64,000 nt of DNA, from positions 992,001 through 1,056,000 of the forward strand of contig NZ_AP017558.1 in NCBI RefSeq assembly GCF_002355635.1, written 5' to 3'. The translations under genes were made by a program, and so were the position numbers. Source of the DNA: Halopenitus persicus (GTDB taxonomy: Archaea > Halobacteriota > Halobacteria > Halobacteriales > Haloferacaceae). Below are positions 50,430 to 58,750 of the stretch, piece by piece; position 1 is the first letter of the stretch; every line of letters begins with the position of its first letter. The notes beneath the pieces were generated by a model. The model searched no databases. It saw only the letters and a list, made by a program, of their open reading frames with translations, and was not told the origin of the DNA.

Positions 50430-51398
50430 TCACTCCCGCGACGGGAGGTCCGGCTCGTAGCCGACGGCGTCGACGGCCATGTCCAGCACCGCCTCGACGT
50501 TCTCGTCCTCGGTGACGCTCATATAGGCGTCGGCCTCGACGTCGGTCGACCGGTCCCGCTTGTTGCAGACGGTGAGCAGCGGGACGTCCGCGCCGAACAG
50601 CGACGCCAGCTCGTCGCGGAGCGCCAACTGGACGTCGATCGGATACCCGCAGTCGCCCGAGGCGTCGACGACGAAGAGGACGCAGTCGGCGAGGTGTTCG
50701 AGCGCGGAGACGGCCTGCAGCTCGATGTCGTTGCGCTCCTCCAGCGGGCGGTCGAGCAGCCCCGGCGTGTCGACGATCTGATAGCGAACGTGGTCGCGCT
50801 CGAAGTGGCCGATCTGCACGCCGCGGGTGGTGAAGGGGTACTCGGCGATCTCGTTGGAGGCGCGGGTGACCCGGTTGACGAACGAGGACTTGCCGACGTT
50901 CGGGTAGCCGGCCACGACGATCGCGGGTTCGTCGGTCCGGATGTCGGGCAGCGTCTTCAGGTCGTCGCGGGCGTCGCCGATCAAACGGAGGTCGTCCGCG
51001 ACCTCCTCGGCGATGTCGGCCATTCGGGCGAACGCCTGCTTGCGGTGTTTGCGCGCCGTATCGACGTCGCTTCGACGCAGCTTCGTCGTGTACTCGTCGC
51101 GGATCGACTCGATCTGGCGGCTCGCCCACATCACCTCCGAGAGGGACTGGCGGAGCTCGTCGACGTCGACGATCGCGTCCGCGAGCTCGTAGTAGAACGG
51201 GTCGACGTCGTACTCGAAGTCGGGCCAGGACGTCACCACGTTCGAGAGGTTATCGGAGAGCACGTTGCCGGCGGTCCGCAGCATCGACTCCTGGGCCTCG
51301 TGACCGGACTTCGCCCGGCCGGCCCGGGCGGCCCGCGAGAACGCCTTGTCGATGAGTTCCTCCGCGCGCGGGGTCGTCGGGAGGTCCTCGAATATCAT
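50430..51398 (-). CDS. Nog1-family GTP-binding protein
   Basis: 322 residues. Helical N-terminal domain (about 1-150) as in Nog1, then a TRAFAC GTPase domain: G1 VVAGYPNVGKSSFVNRVT (about 158), G2 FTTRGVQIG, G3 VDTPGLLDRPLEERN, G4 VCNKRD. Likely assists large ribosomal subunit assembly. Convergent with the small membrane protein gene and upstream neighbour of the RNase P RNA gene on the same strand. Confidence 0.9.
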   Translation of the reverse strand: MIFEDLPTTPRAEELIDKAFSRAARAGRAKSGHEAQESMLRTAGNVLSDNLSNVVTSWPDFEYDVDPFYYELADAIVDVDELRQSLSEVMWASRQIESIRDEYTTKLRRSDVDTARKHRKQAFARMADIAEEVADDLRLIGDARDDLKTLPDIRTDEPAIVVAGYPNVGKSSFVNRVTRASNEIAEYPFTTRGVQIGHFERDHVRYQIVDTPGLLDRPLEERNDIELQAVSALEHLADCVLFVVDASGDCGYPIDVQLALRDELASLFGADVPLLTVCNKRDRSTDVEADAYMSVTEDENVEAVLDMAVDAVGYEPDLPSRE

Positions 51399-51444
51399 AC
51401 GTCGGGTTGCGCGTGAACGCGTATAAGCGCGTCCGTTCGACCGG

Positions 51445-51488
51445 AACGGCGCCGCCGCTCACGAGGAACGGCGCCGCGGCTCACGAAT
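51445..51488. repeat. 22-bp duplication next to the RNase P RNA gene
   Basis: aacggcgccgccgctcacga plus gg at 51445 and aacggcgccgcggctcacga plus at at 51467, immediately 3' of rnpB on its strand. Confidence 0.85.
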
Positions 51489-51489
51489 G

Positions 51490-51902
51490 CTGGCGGACTG
51501 AGGGGAGTAAGCCCCCTTCCGTTCGACTCGACATTCGGCTGAGCGTCCGCGCCGTGGCCGGACTACCTATCGGCGCGGACTTGCACCGGCGAGGATTCGC
51601 CGTTCCATCCGTTCCTGCCCGTCAGCGGCGCGGGGCGCCGCGTCTCTCACGGCGAGGCCGTTCGAGCGTTCTGCGACGCGAGGCGTCGCATATCCCTCGG
51701 CGGGTTGGCTCCCTTCCCTTGCGGGTCGGTTCGCACGCCTCATCGGTCGGGGCAGGGGGTCTCGTTTCTGTTCCAGCGCCAGCCGTCTCCGGCTCCGGGC
51801 TTGCACCCGGTCGCCCGTCCGGCCGGTGGGGGGACTTTCCTCATGCGTTGGGCGGCGAAACCGCCCGCTGCACGGGGGTCGAGCTCCCTCTGTCCACGCG
51901 AT
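51490..51902 (-). ncRNA. rnpB: RNase P RNA
   Basis: Minus-strand RNA of about 413 bases. The universally conserved P4 strand GAGGAAAGTCC is at 51842-51832. Near the 3' end the matching region reads CGGAAGGGGGCTTACTCCCC (about 51521-51502), the ...GAA...GGCTTA motif. Two GGTGCAAG segments (specificity-domain loop type) and several self-complementary GC helices lie between. The 5' end is placed near gcgtggac, which can pair with gtccgcc at the 3' end as helix P1. A TATA-like TCCTTATC at 51919-51926 is about 25 bases upstream. RNA catalyses 5' maturation of pre-tRNAs with archaeal Rpp proteins. Open reading frames across this stretch are spurious. Ends are accurate to perhaps 10 bases. Confidence 0.92.
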
Positions 51903-51918
51903 GGTAGGCGATCGCTCG

Positions 51919-51926
51919 GGATAAGG
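51919..51926 (-). promoter_or_regulatory. TATA-like element of rnpB
   Basis: Minus-strand TCCTTATC about 25 bases before the predicted RNA 5' end. Confidence 0.45.
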
Positions 51927-51958
51927 ATTCCGTCGCCGCAGACGCAGCCGACGGCGCC

Positions 51959-52462
51959 TCACCGCGTCGGCCCGTCCGCGCTCTGAACTTTCCAGCCCCC
52001 TTCGACGTCGCCCGTACGATCGACGTACTCGATCGCCGTGTTCTCGTCGACGACGGCGACCTCGACGGCGGTCCCGTCCGCGGTTCCACCGCCAACGCCG
52101 TCCGCGGTTCCACCGCCAACGCCGTCCGCGACTCCATCGTCAACGCCGTCCGCGACTCCATCGTCAACGCCGTCCGCGGCTCCGCCGTCCATCCCGCCGC
52201 CGACCTCGATCCGCTCGACGCGAAACGAGATGTCGAGGTTGTTCCCGCAGCAACCGATGTCGACGAACTCCTCGGTCACGTCGCCGACGGCGACCTCGCC
52301 GAGCGTCCGGCGGAAATACCCCCGATAGCGGTCGGTATCGATCTGTGAGCGGACCCAGCCGCTCACGCCCTCCGGCAGCGAGAGGACGACCCGCGTCGCG
52401 GTCGGTCGCGCCGACGTGGCGGTCGCCGTCGAGTCGGTTAGGTCGTTGTGTGACATAGTCAC
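51959..52462 (-). CDS. Haloarchaeal hypothetical protein with internal Gly/Asp repeat
   Basis: 167 residues. Flanks look like a folded domain: VVLSLPEGVSGWVRSQIDTDRYRG ... EEFVDIGCCGNNLDISFRVERIEVG and, after the repeat, AVEVAVVDENTAIEYVDRTG. Between them (about residues 90-128) lies a DGVADGVDDGVADGVGG-type repeat encoded by a 24-bp DNA tandem array, an expansion in a surface loop. Cys-Cys in IGCCGNN is notable. Family not recognised. ATG at 52462 or 52456. Confidence 0.6.
   Translation of the reverse strand: MTMSHNDLTDSTATATSARPTATRVVLSLPEGVSGWVRSQIDTDRYRGYFRRTLGEVAVGDVTEEFVDIGCCGNNLDISFRVERIEVGGGMDGGAADGVDDGVADGVDDGVADGVGGGTADGVGGGTADGTAVEVAVVDENTAIEYVDRTGDVEGGWKVQSADGPTR
52077..52180. 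repeat. In-frame tandem repeat, 24 bp unit, about 4 copies
   Basis: Unit gtccgcggttccaccgccaa plus cgcc, two copies of one variant followed by two of a second (gtccgcgactccatcgtcaa plus cgcc), inside the 51959-52462 gene. Confidence 0.9.
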
Positions 52463-52589
52463 TCATACGAGGTGGCGGGAGTAACGCCTTTCGGCGATCG
52501 ACCGACGTCGTGCGGGCGATGAGGACCGACCGACGTCGTGGCTGGCGATAAGAAAGCTTATTCGGCGCGCAGCCGGACCCCGGAAACAT

Positions 52590-53516
52590 ATGGTAGCGAT
52601 CGAGGTACCGGAGGTCGAGTACACGGACTACACCAACCGTCAGCTGGTCGCGATCCCGCTCGCGGTCCTGGCGGTGGCGCTGCTGATCCTCGGCGGGTGG
52701 TACCTCGCGACGGGTGCCCCGGCGGATCTGGGCGTCGAGTTCACGGGCGGCGCAGAACTGCGACTGTCGGCGTCCGAGACGTCGGATCTCGAGATGGGAA
52801 CCCCCGAGGCACGCGCGCAACTCGAGGACCCGGACACCTTCTCGATCGAACCTTCCTCGATCCAATACGTGCCGGGCGACGAGACGTACATCGTGACGTT
52901 CCGTCAGGAGGACCTTCCGGAGGATAGCGAAAGCGGCGATTTCGACTTCGGTGATATCGCGGGCGAGGCCGAGGACGCCGGCTTCACGGTCACCGGCGAG
53001 GACATCGTCTCCCCGAGCTACGGCAGCGGCGTGCAGATCCAGGCGCTCGGCGGCGTCGTGATCGCGTTCCTCGGGATGAGCGTGCTCGTCTTCGCGATGT
53101 TCCGCACGTTCGTGCCGTCGATCGCGGTGGTCATCTCGGCGTTCTCCGACATCGTCATCCCGGTCGCCGTGATGAACCTCCTCGGGATCGAGATGACGCT
53201 CGGGACGGTCGCGGCGCTTTTGATGATCATCGGGTACTCCGTCGACTCGGACATCCTGTTGAACAACTCCGTGTTGCGCCGGACCGGCGACTTCTACGAG
53301 TCCGTCCAGCGCGCGATGCGCACCGGCGTGACGATGACGATCACGTCCATCGCCGCGATGATCGTGATGGCGATCGTCGCCTGGATCTTCGGGATCGACC
53401 TGCTTCGAAACATCGGCATCATCCTCGCCGTCGGGCTGTGTGCTGACCTGATGAACACGTACCTGCTCAACGTCTCACTGCTTCGCTGGTACTCCTTCGA
53501 GGGGGTGCGTCGATAG
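52590..53516 (+). CDS. secF: Protein-export membrane protein SecF
   Basis: 308 residues, six membrane segments. First helix (about 22-42), then an external domain beginning GVEFTGGAELRLS, then the helical bundle with VFAMFRTFVPSIAVVISAFSDI and the conserved GYSVDSDILLNNSVLRR. With SecD it forms the proton-driven complex that aids SecYE-mediated protein export. The TAG stop is directly followed by the secD ATG, so the genes are translationally coupled. ttattcgg lies about 30 bases upstream of the ATG. Confidence 0.95.
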   Translation: MVAIEVPEVEYTDYTNRQLVAIPLAVLAVALLILGGWYLATGAPADLGVEFTGGAELRLSASETSDLEMGTPEARAQLEDPDTFSIEPSSIQYVPGDETYIVTFRQEDLPEDSESGDFDFGDIAGEAEDAGFTVTGEDIVSPSYGSGVQIQALGGVVIAFLGMSVLVFAMFRTFVPSIAVVISAFSDIVIPVAVMNLLGIEMTLGTVAALLMIIGYSVDSDILLNNSVLRRTGDFYESVQRAMRTGVTMTITSIAAMIVMAIVAWIFGIDLLRNIGIILAVGLCADLMNTYLLNVSLLRWYSFEGVRR

Positions 53517-55136
53517 ATGATCGACTCGATCAAACGCCACTGGCGCGTCGGGCTCCTCGTGGTCGCCGTCCTGGCCGCGACGGTCGTCCTCTTCGCCCCA
53601 CAGTTCGCGCCGACCGCCGGCGCCGAGGGGATCGGCGCGGACGACGGGTCGACCGGCACCGCCGACGGACTGACGAACCTCCAGTTCGGGCTCGACCTCG
53701 ACGGGGGGACACGGATCCGAGCACCGCTCGTCGGCTACACGGCCACCGATGTCGCCTTCCAGGGTGACGATCCAGCGACGGTTGCGAGCAACGTGGCCGC
53801 CGAGCTATCGAACACGACGAGTACGAGCGTCAACGCCGAGTTGGACGAAGCCGCCGAGGGCGGCACCGGTGCCGTCGAGGTGACCGACACGAACGTCTCC
53901 GAGACGGAGTTCACCGCGGCGATCGAGGCCGCCGGCTACACCTACGACGGCGTCAGACCGGGCGTCACCGAGGAGACCCGCGAGGCGACCATCGAGGTCA
54001 TCGAGGGGAAGATCAACGAAGCGGGCCTCTCCGGCGGCAGCGTCCGCGAGATCGTCGACGCGGACGGCCGGTCGTTCATCCTGATCGAGGTGCCCGGCGA
54101 GGACCGCGAGGACGTCGAGGAGCTGATCGCCGAACGCGGGACCGTCCGGATCGACGTCTTCATTCCGAACGGCGGAAACGGGACCCGCAATCGCGCCGTG
54201 GTGACCCAGGACGACTTCGAGAACGTCGGGACAGCCAGTCGCGGGCAAGGCGGCGGTGCATACGTTCCGGTTTCGGTCGTCGACACCGCGCCGGAGGGAG
54301 AGGCGACGCCGGCACAGCAGCTTCAACAGGCGATCAGACAGGCCGACGGCGAGGCGGGAAACCCCGGAACCGACGGCTGGCGGTGTAGCGCGGATTACGC
54401 CGAAAGCGAGGAGCCGTGTCTCCTGCTCGTGGTCGACGGAGAGGTCGTCAATTCCTTCGGAATGGACGGCGACCTGCTCCGCAGCATGACGGGCGGGACC
54501 TGGGCGAACGACCCCAGCTTCCGGCTGACGACCGGGGTCGGAAACGATTCCTTCGAGCGTGCCCAACAGATCTCGATCAACCTCCGTGCCGGCGCTCTGC
54601 CGGCCGAGCTGGGCGAGGGGTCCTCCTCGTACATCTCGCCGACCCAGGGCGAGCAGTTCAAGACCTACTCGCTCGTTATCGGGATCCTCTCCGTGTTCGC
54701 CGTGGCCGGAATGGTGTTCCTACGGTACCGCGAGGCGACGGTCGCGCTGCCGATGATCGTGACGGCGCTGACGGAGGTGTATACGCTGCTCGGGTTCGCC
54801 GCGCTCCTCGGCTATCCCCTCGATCTCGCGGTCATCGCCGGATTCATCGCGGTGGTCGGGACCGGCGTCGACGACCTCGTTATCATCGCCGACGAGGTGA
54901 TGAGCGAGGGCGACGTCAGCTCGAAGAAGGTCTTCGACTCCCGGTTCCGACGGGCCTTCTGGGTGATCGGCGCCGCCGCCGCGACGACGATCATCGCGAT
55001 GTCGCCGCTGATGGTGTTGAGCCTCGGCGACCTCTCCGGGTTCGCCATCTTCACCATCCTCGGCGTCCTCATCGGCGTTCTCGTTACCCGGCCGGCATAC
55101 GGGGACATCCTCCGGATGCTGCTGACCGACCGGTGA
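53517..55136 (+). CDS. secD: Protein-export membrane protein SecD
   Basis: 539 residues, six membrane segments. N-terminal helix (about 9-28), FGLDLDGGTRIRAPLVG (the D1 motif region), a large external domain (about 45-360, with RAGALPAELGEGSSSYISPTQG at its end), then helices with VVGTGVDDLVIIADEVMSEG, the counterpart of the SecF motif. Function as for SecF. Zero-base spacing after secF. Confidence 0.95.
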   Translation: MIDSIKRHWRVGLLVVAVLAATVVLFAPQFAPTAGAEGIGADDGSTGTADGLTNLQFGLDLDGGTRIRAPLVGYTATDVAFQGDDPATVASNVAAELSNTTSTSVNAELDEAAEGGTGAVEVTDTNVSETEFTAAIEAAGYTYDGVRPGVTEETREATIEVIEGKINEAGLSGGSVREIVDADGRSFILIEVPGEDREDVEELIAERGTVRIDVFIPNGGNGTRNRAVVTQDDFENVGTASRGQGGGAYVPVSVVDTAPEGEATPAQQLQQAIRQADGEAGNPGTDGWRCSADYAESEEPCLLLVVDGEVVNSFGMDGDLLRSMTGGTWANDPSFRLTTGVGNDSFERAQQISINLRAGALPAELGEGSSSYISPTQGEQFKTYSLVIGILSVFAVAGMVFLRYREATVALPMIVTALTEVYTLLGFAALLGYPLDLAVIAGFIAVVGTGVDDLVIIADEVMSEGDVSSKKVFDSRFRRAFWVIGAAAATTIIAMSPLMVLSLGDLSGFAIFTILGVLIGVLVTRPAYGDILRMLLTDR

Positions 55137-55155
55137 CGAGTTCCGGACCGCGTTC

Positions 55156-55896
55156 TCAGAACTCCTCGAGTCCCGACTGTTCGTTGGCCACAAGCAGCCG
55201 TTCACACGTCCGCCAGGACCGGCGTGCACACTCGGGAACGTCGCCGGTGTCGGCCACGTACGCCTCCAGAAACGCCGTGGTGGTCGGGTCGCTCGGATAG
55301 CCGCTCCCGACCCCGTCGTACTCGGGAAACCGGTCGTCGATCGCCTCGATCCGGCGGTCGCGCTCGACCTTGGCCACGATCGAGGCGGCGCCCACGAGCG
55401 GCGAGTCGGCGTCGGCGCCGTGGCGGGCGGTGACCGAGACGCCCGGCGGGTCTTCACGGTCCGGATCTCCTGGAAGCGCCTCCTCGAGGGCCTCCCGGAC
55501 GCGCCGCCCGAATCGCTCCTCGGAGACGTCCCCGGCGTCGACGAGCAGGCGGAGCCGCCGCTCGGGATCGGCCGGCGACGCAGCCGTCAACGAATCGGCC
55601 GCCGATCCGGACGACGCCAGGAGATCCAGAACCGCGCGCGCCTGTGCCGAGACGGTGAGCGTGTTCATATCGGTCTCGGGGTCGTCGATCTCGGCGGGCT
55701 CGATCGCCGCGGCCCCGACGTCGACGGCGGGAGCCGCCCGCAGTCGCTCGTCGAGCGTGGCGCGGCGCTCGGACGTGAGTCGTTTCGAGTCGTCGATCCC
55801 GTCCGGGAGGTCCGCGGGGTCAGCCCGGACGGCGGCGGCGACCATCGGTCCGAGCACGGGGCCCTTGCCGGCCTCGTCGACGCCGATGCGTGCCAT
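55156..55896 (-). CDS. rnhB: Ribonuclease HII
   Basis: 246 residues. Active-site start IGVDEAGKGPVLGPMV (DEAGKG), then IDDSKRL, NTLTVSAQARAVLDLL, ASIVAKVERDR and GSGYPSDPTT. Cleaves RNA of RNA/DNA hybrids and single ribonucleotides in DNA. Convergent with secD (20-base gap) and six bases downstream of the nadK stop, so probably an operon with it. Confidence 0.95.
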   Translation of the reverse strand: MARIGVDEAGKGPVLGPMVAAAVRADPADLPDGIDDSKRLTSERRATLDERLRAAPAVDVGAAAIEPAEIDDPETDMNTLTVSAQARAVLDLLASSGSAADSLTAASPADPERRLRLLVDAGDVSEERFGRRVREALEEALPGDPDREDPPGVSVTARHGADADSPLVGAASIVAKVERDRRIEAIDDRFPEYDGVGSGYPSDPTTTAFLEAYVADTGDVPECARRSWRTCERLLVANEQSGLEEF

Positions 55897-55902
55897 CCGG
55901 GA

Positions 55903-56730
55903 TCACTCCAGTTTGCCGAGCGCCGCGAAGAAGTCCGAGCGCGGGCCGGCGATCCGCATCGGGACCGCGGCGCGGGAGACGGTCACGTCGATCGGGGGCT
56001 CGAAGGCGGTCGGCTGGCGACCGTCGCTGATGACGACCGCCGACTCGGTTCCGGCCCCCGTGACCGTCACCGTGATCTCGGCGTCGGAGTCGACCGCGAG
56101 CGGGGCCATCCCCTCGTCGGCACACATCTCGTTGAGGACGACCGCCTCGACGCCCGGATGGAGTATCGGTCCGTCCTCCGAGAGGTTGTACGCCGTCGAA
56201 CCGGTCTGGGTCGCCACGAGCACGCCGTCCGCGTGGGTGCCGGAGTATAACGCCCCGTCGACGCGAACCTCGTAGTCGATCCCGCCGCCGCGGCCCCGTC
56301 GCTCGCCCTGGACCGTGATCTCGTTTGCCGCCGGGGTGGAGCACCACTCGCCGACCCTCGCCACCAGCCGCGGCGCCTCGCGGACGTCCATGTCACCGTC
56401 ACGGAACGCGGCGACCTCCTCGAGGACCGCGTCCTCGGCGTCCTCGGGCGCGACCGCGTTGAGGAACCCGACCTCCCCGAGGTTGACGCCGAGGACGGGC
56501 GTGCCGTCGGCGTTGCGGGCCGCGAACAGGAACGTCCCGTCGCCGCCGATCGCCACGACGAGGTCGCACTCGTCGAACGCCGAGACGGGATTCCCCGCCG
56601 TCTCGATCGCGTCCGCTGTCAGTTCGTCGATCCGGACGGCCACCCCGCGGTCGGTGAGCGCGTCCGCGAGCGAGTCGACGAGCGCTGCCGCACGGGGGTT
56701 CTCCTTCTGCGCGACGATCCCGACGTCCAT
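55903..56730 (-). CDS. nadK: NAD kinase
   Basis: 275 residues. GGDGTFLFAARN (about residue 57) is the GGDGT signature, followed by NLGEVGFLNAV, the NE/D-x-NAD-binding GTHADGVLVATQTGSTAYNLSEDGPI and a C-terminal beta-rich domain. Phosphorylates NAD to NADP. Minus-strand TTTTTTATTC about 25 bases before the ATG. First gene of an apparent nadK-rnhB operon. Confidence 0.95.
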   Translation of the reverse strand: MDVGIVAQKENPRAAALVDSLADALTDRGVAVRIDELTADAIETAGNPVSAFDECDLVVAIGGDGTFLFAARNADGTPVLGVNLGEVGFLNAVAPEDAEDAVLEEVAAFRDGDMDVREAPRLVARVGEWCSTPAANEITVQGERRGRGGGIDYEVRVDGALYSGTHADGVLVATQTGSTAYNLSEDGPILHPGVEAVVLNEMCADEGMAPLAVDSDAEITVTVTGAGTESAVVISDGRQPTAFEPPIDVTVSRAAVPMRIAGPRSDFFAALGKLE

Positions 56731-56803
56731 ACCGCCGGGTTCGGTCCCCGAATAAAAAACCTACACGTAAAGTTTCAAGCCGCGACCCGCCCATCGGTCG
56801 GGT

Positions 56804-56932
56804 ATGGGACGTCGTCGAGGGGGGACGCGACCGAGCCGTCGACCGGACGGCGAGCCCCGACGCCGCCGCGGAACGCCGTCGATCCGCTCCGACGGCTCGA
56901 GCCACGGCGGCCGACCCGGAGGGAATCGATGA
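56804..56932 (+). CDS. Possible 42-residue Arg-rich leader protein
   Basis: ATG at 56804 opens a 42-codon frame (MGRRRGGTRPSRRPDGEPRRRR...) whose TGA overlaps the ATG of the KaiC-like gene (ATGA at 56929). cgtaaagttt about 35 bases upstream is the only TATA-like string before either start, so a transcript would include this frame. Basic composition is unusual for a haloarchaeal protein. Not homologous to anything recognised. Confidence 0.3.
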   Translation: MGRRRGGTRPSRRPDGEPRRRRGTPSIRSDGSSHGGRPGGNR

Positions 56933-58206
56933 CCGAGGACGGCGGATCCGGGGACGGACGCGACCGATCCGAGGACGAGGACGCGGAGGAGGACTGGTTC
57001 GAGCGGGCGCGTCGCGAACTCGCCGAATCGAGATCGGACGCGACCGCCGGGACGACTCCGGCTGAGCAGGCCGAAGCGAACCGGAGGAACGACGACGAAG
57101 CGAACCGGAGGAACGACGACGAAGCAAACCGGAGGAACGACGACGAAGCGAAGCCGGCAGCTGACACGGACGAGACGACAGGAAGGCCTCCGGAAACCGA
57201 CGAGCCGGACGCCGAGGGACCACTCGGCGCCGGCGGCTTCGAGGACGGCACGAGGAACGATGGCGACGAAGGCGGGCCCGGGGACGCCGACGACCCCTTC
57301 AGTGGCGCCGGGATCGGTCCGGCTCGAGACGCCGGCGGTCCAAGTGCCGGCGGTCCAAGTGCCGGCGGTCCAGGGGCCGGCAGTCCAGGGGCTGGCGACG
57401 GTCCGAACGGGGAGTTCGGCTTCGCTGAGTTCGGCGACGTGGGTGCCGGCGAGGGGTCCGCGGTCCCGCCGGGTGAGACGGACTTCGATGACGCGGAGTT
57501 GGACTCCGACATCGAGCGGATGGATCTGGGGATCGAGGGCCTCGACGAGATGATCCTCGGCGGCGTCCCCCGCCGGTCGCTCATCACGACGATCGGCGCC
57601 GCCGGAACCGGGAAGACGACGTTCGCGCTCCAGTTCCTCCACGAGGCACTCACGAACGGCGACCGCGGCGTCTACATCACCCTCGAGGAGAGCCGGGAGG
57701 CGATCCTCTCGACGGCCGAGGAGAAGGGATACGACTTTCGCGGGTACGAGTCGAAGGGGCTGCTCTCGGTCGTCGCGATCGATCCGATCGAGATGGCCAA
57801 CTCGCTGGCCTCGATCGGCAACGAGCTCGGCCGGCTCATCCGCGAGTTCGACGCCGAGCGACTGGTGTTGGACTCGGTGTCGCTGCTCGAGATGATGTAC
57901 GACCACCCGGCCAAGCGCCGGTCGGAGATCTTCGATTTCACCAGGTCGCTCAAGGAGGCCGGCGTGACGACGATGCTCATCTCGGAGGCCAGCGAGTCGA
58001 ACCCCTACGCCTCCAGACACGGGATCGTCGAGTACCTCACCGACGCCGTGTTCATCCTCCAGTACGTCCGCCCCTCCGACTTCCGCGAGACCCGGCTGGC
58101 GATCGAGATCCAGAAGATCCGCAACGCGAACCACTCCCGGGAGACGAAGCCCTACGAGATCACGAGCGAGGGGATCTCCGTGTATCAGCAGGCGAACATC
58201 TTCTAG
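56929..58206 (+). CDS. KaiC-like RecA-fold ATPase with long disordered N-terminus
   Basis: 425 residues. Residues 1-185 are low-complexity and acidic, with two repeat blocks (EANRRNDD three times; GPSAG/GPGAG four times). Residues about 200-425 form one KaiC domain: RMDLGIEGLDEMILGGVPR, P-loop IGAAGTGKTTFALQFLHEAL (Lys229), a Glu pair in YITLEESREAIL and Walker B RLVLDSVSLLEMMY. Single-domain KaiC-like proteins in haloarchaea are thought to be signalling or assembly ATPases; no KaiA/KaiB is nearby. Start overlaps a small upstream frame. Confidence 0.85.
   Translation: MTEDGGSGDGRDRSEDEDAEEDWFERARRELAESRSDATAGTTPAEQAEANRRNDDEANRRNDDEANRRNDDEAKPAADTDETTGRPPETDEPDAEGPLGAGGFEDGTRNDGDEGGPGDADDPFSGAGIGPARDAGGPSAGGPSAGGPGAGSPGAGDGPNGEFGFAEFGDVGAGEGSAVPPGETDFDDAELDSDIERMDLGIEGLDEMILGGVPRRSLITTIGAAGTGKTTFALQFLHEALTNGDRGVYITLEESREAILSTAEEKGYDFRGYESKGLLSVVAIDPIEMANSLASIGNELGRLIREFDAERLVLDSVSLLEMMYDHPAKRRSEIFDFTRSLKEAGVTTMLISEASESNPYASRHGIVEYLTDAVFILQYVRPSDFRETRLAIEIQKIRNANHSRETKPYEITSEGISVYQQANIF
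57076..57147. repeat. In-frame tandem repeat, 24 bp unit, 3 copies
   Basis: gcgaaccggaggaacgacga plus cgaa at 57076, 57100 and 57124 (one change); encodes EANRRNDD. Confidence 0.95.
57337..57396. repeat. In-frame tandem repeat, 15 bp unit, 4 copies
   Basis: ggtccaagtgccggc at 57337 and 57352, variants at 57367 and 57382; encodes GPSAG/GPGAG/SPGAG in the KaiC-like linker. Confidence 0.9.
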
Positions 58207-58268
58207 CGCCGGGAGACGCCGAGTTGCGAACGGACGGACGTTCGCTCCGTCCGGTCACCGAACGACGG

Positions 58269-58688
58269 TCACCGAACGACGGTTACCGGCACGGACGCCT
58301 TCCGAACGACGCCCTCCGCAACGCTGCCGAGCAGGACCCTGGAGACGCCGGTTCGACCGTGGCTTCCGATGACGATGCCGTCGACGTCCTCGGCCTCCGC
58401 GACCTCCCGAATGGTGTTACCCGGCCTGCCGACCTCGGTCAGCGTCTCCACGTCGCGGTCCACGGTCGCGGCGGCGTTCGAGAGGATCGTCTCGGAGAGC
58501 GTCGTCGCGTTCTCGTACCACTGCTCGACCGCTCCCGGCATTCCCAACTCCGAGCCCGACGCCGACCGGGCAGGGTTGATCACGTGTAATAACACCAGCT
58601 CCGCGTCCGGCCATTCAGCGGCGGCGAACGCCAGGGCGTCGGCCGAGCAGTCCGATCCGTCGACGGGGACGAGTAGTCGTTTGGTCAT
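58269..58688 (-). CDS. Universal stress protein (UspA family)
   Basis: 139 residues. Starts KRLLVPVDGSDCSADALAFA; the ATP-binding G-x2-G-x9-G-S/T signature is GSHGRTGVSRVLLGSVAEG near the end. Binds ATP and acts in stress tolerance through unknown partners. Convergent with the KaiC-like gene and upstream-adjacent on the minus strand to the HerA-like gene's 3' end (62 bases). Confidence 0.92.
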   Translation of the reverse strand: MTKRLLVPVDGSDCSADALAFAAAEWPDAELVLLHVINPARSASGSELGMPGAVEQWYENATTLSETILSNAAATVDRDVETLTEVGRPGNTIREVAEAEDVDGIVIGSHGRTGVSRVLLGSVAEGVVRKASVPVTVVR

Positions 58689-58750
58689 CGTCGCGGGATT
58701 CCTCGGGAACCGTCAAAAGCGTCGGGGTCGCTCGTATGGTCGTCGGACGT

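Noticed and set aside
51407-51986. Protein-coding frames across 51.4-52.0 kb
   Set aside because: They cover the RNase P RNA gene, are rich in Arg/Pro/Ser and show no conserved domain.
52590-55136. secF before secD as an unusual order
   Set aside because: The SecF-SecD order is, to my knowledge, normal in haloarchaea.
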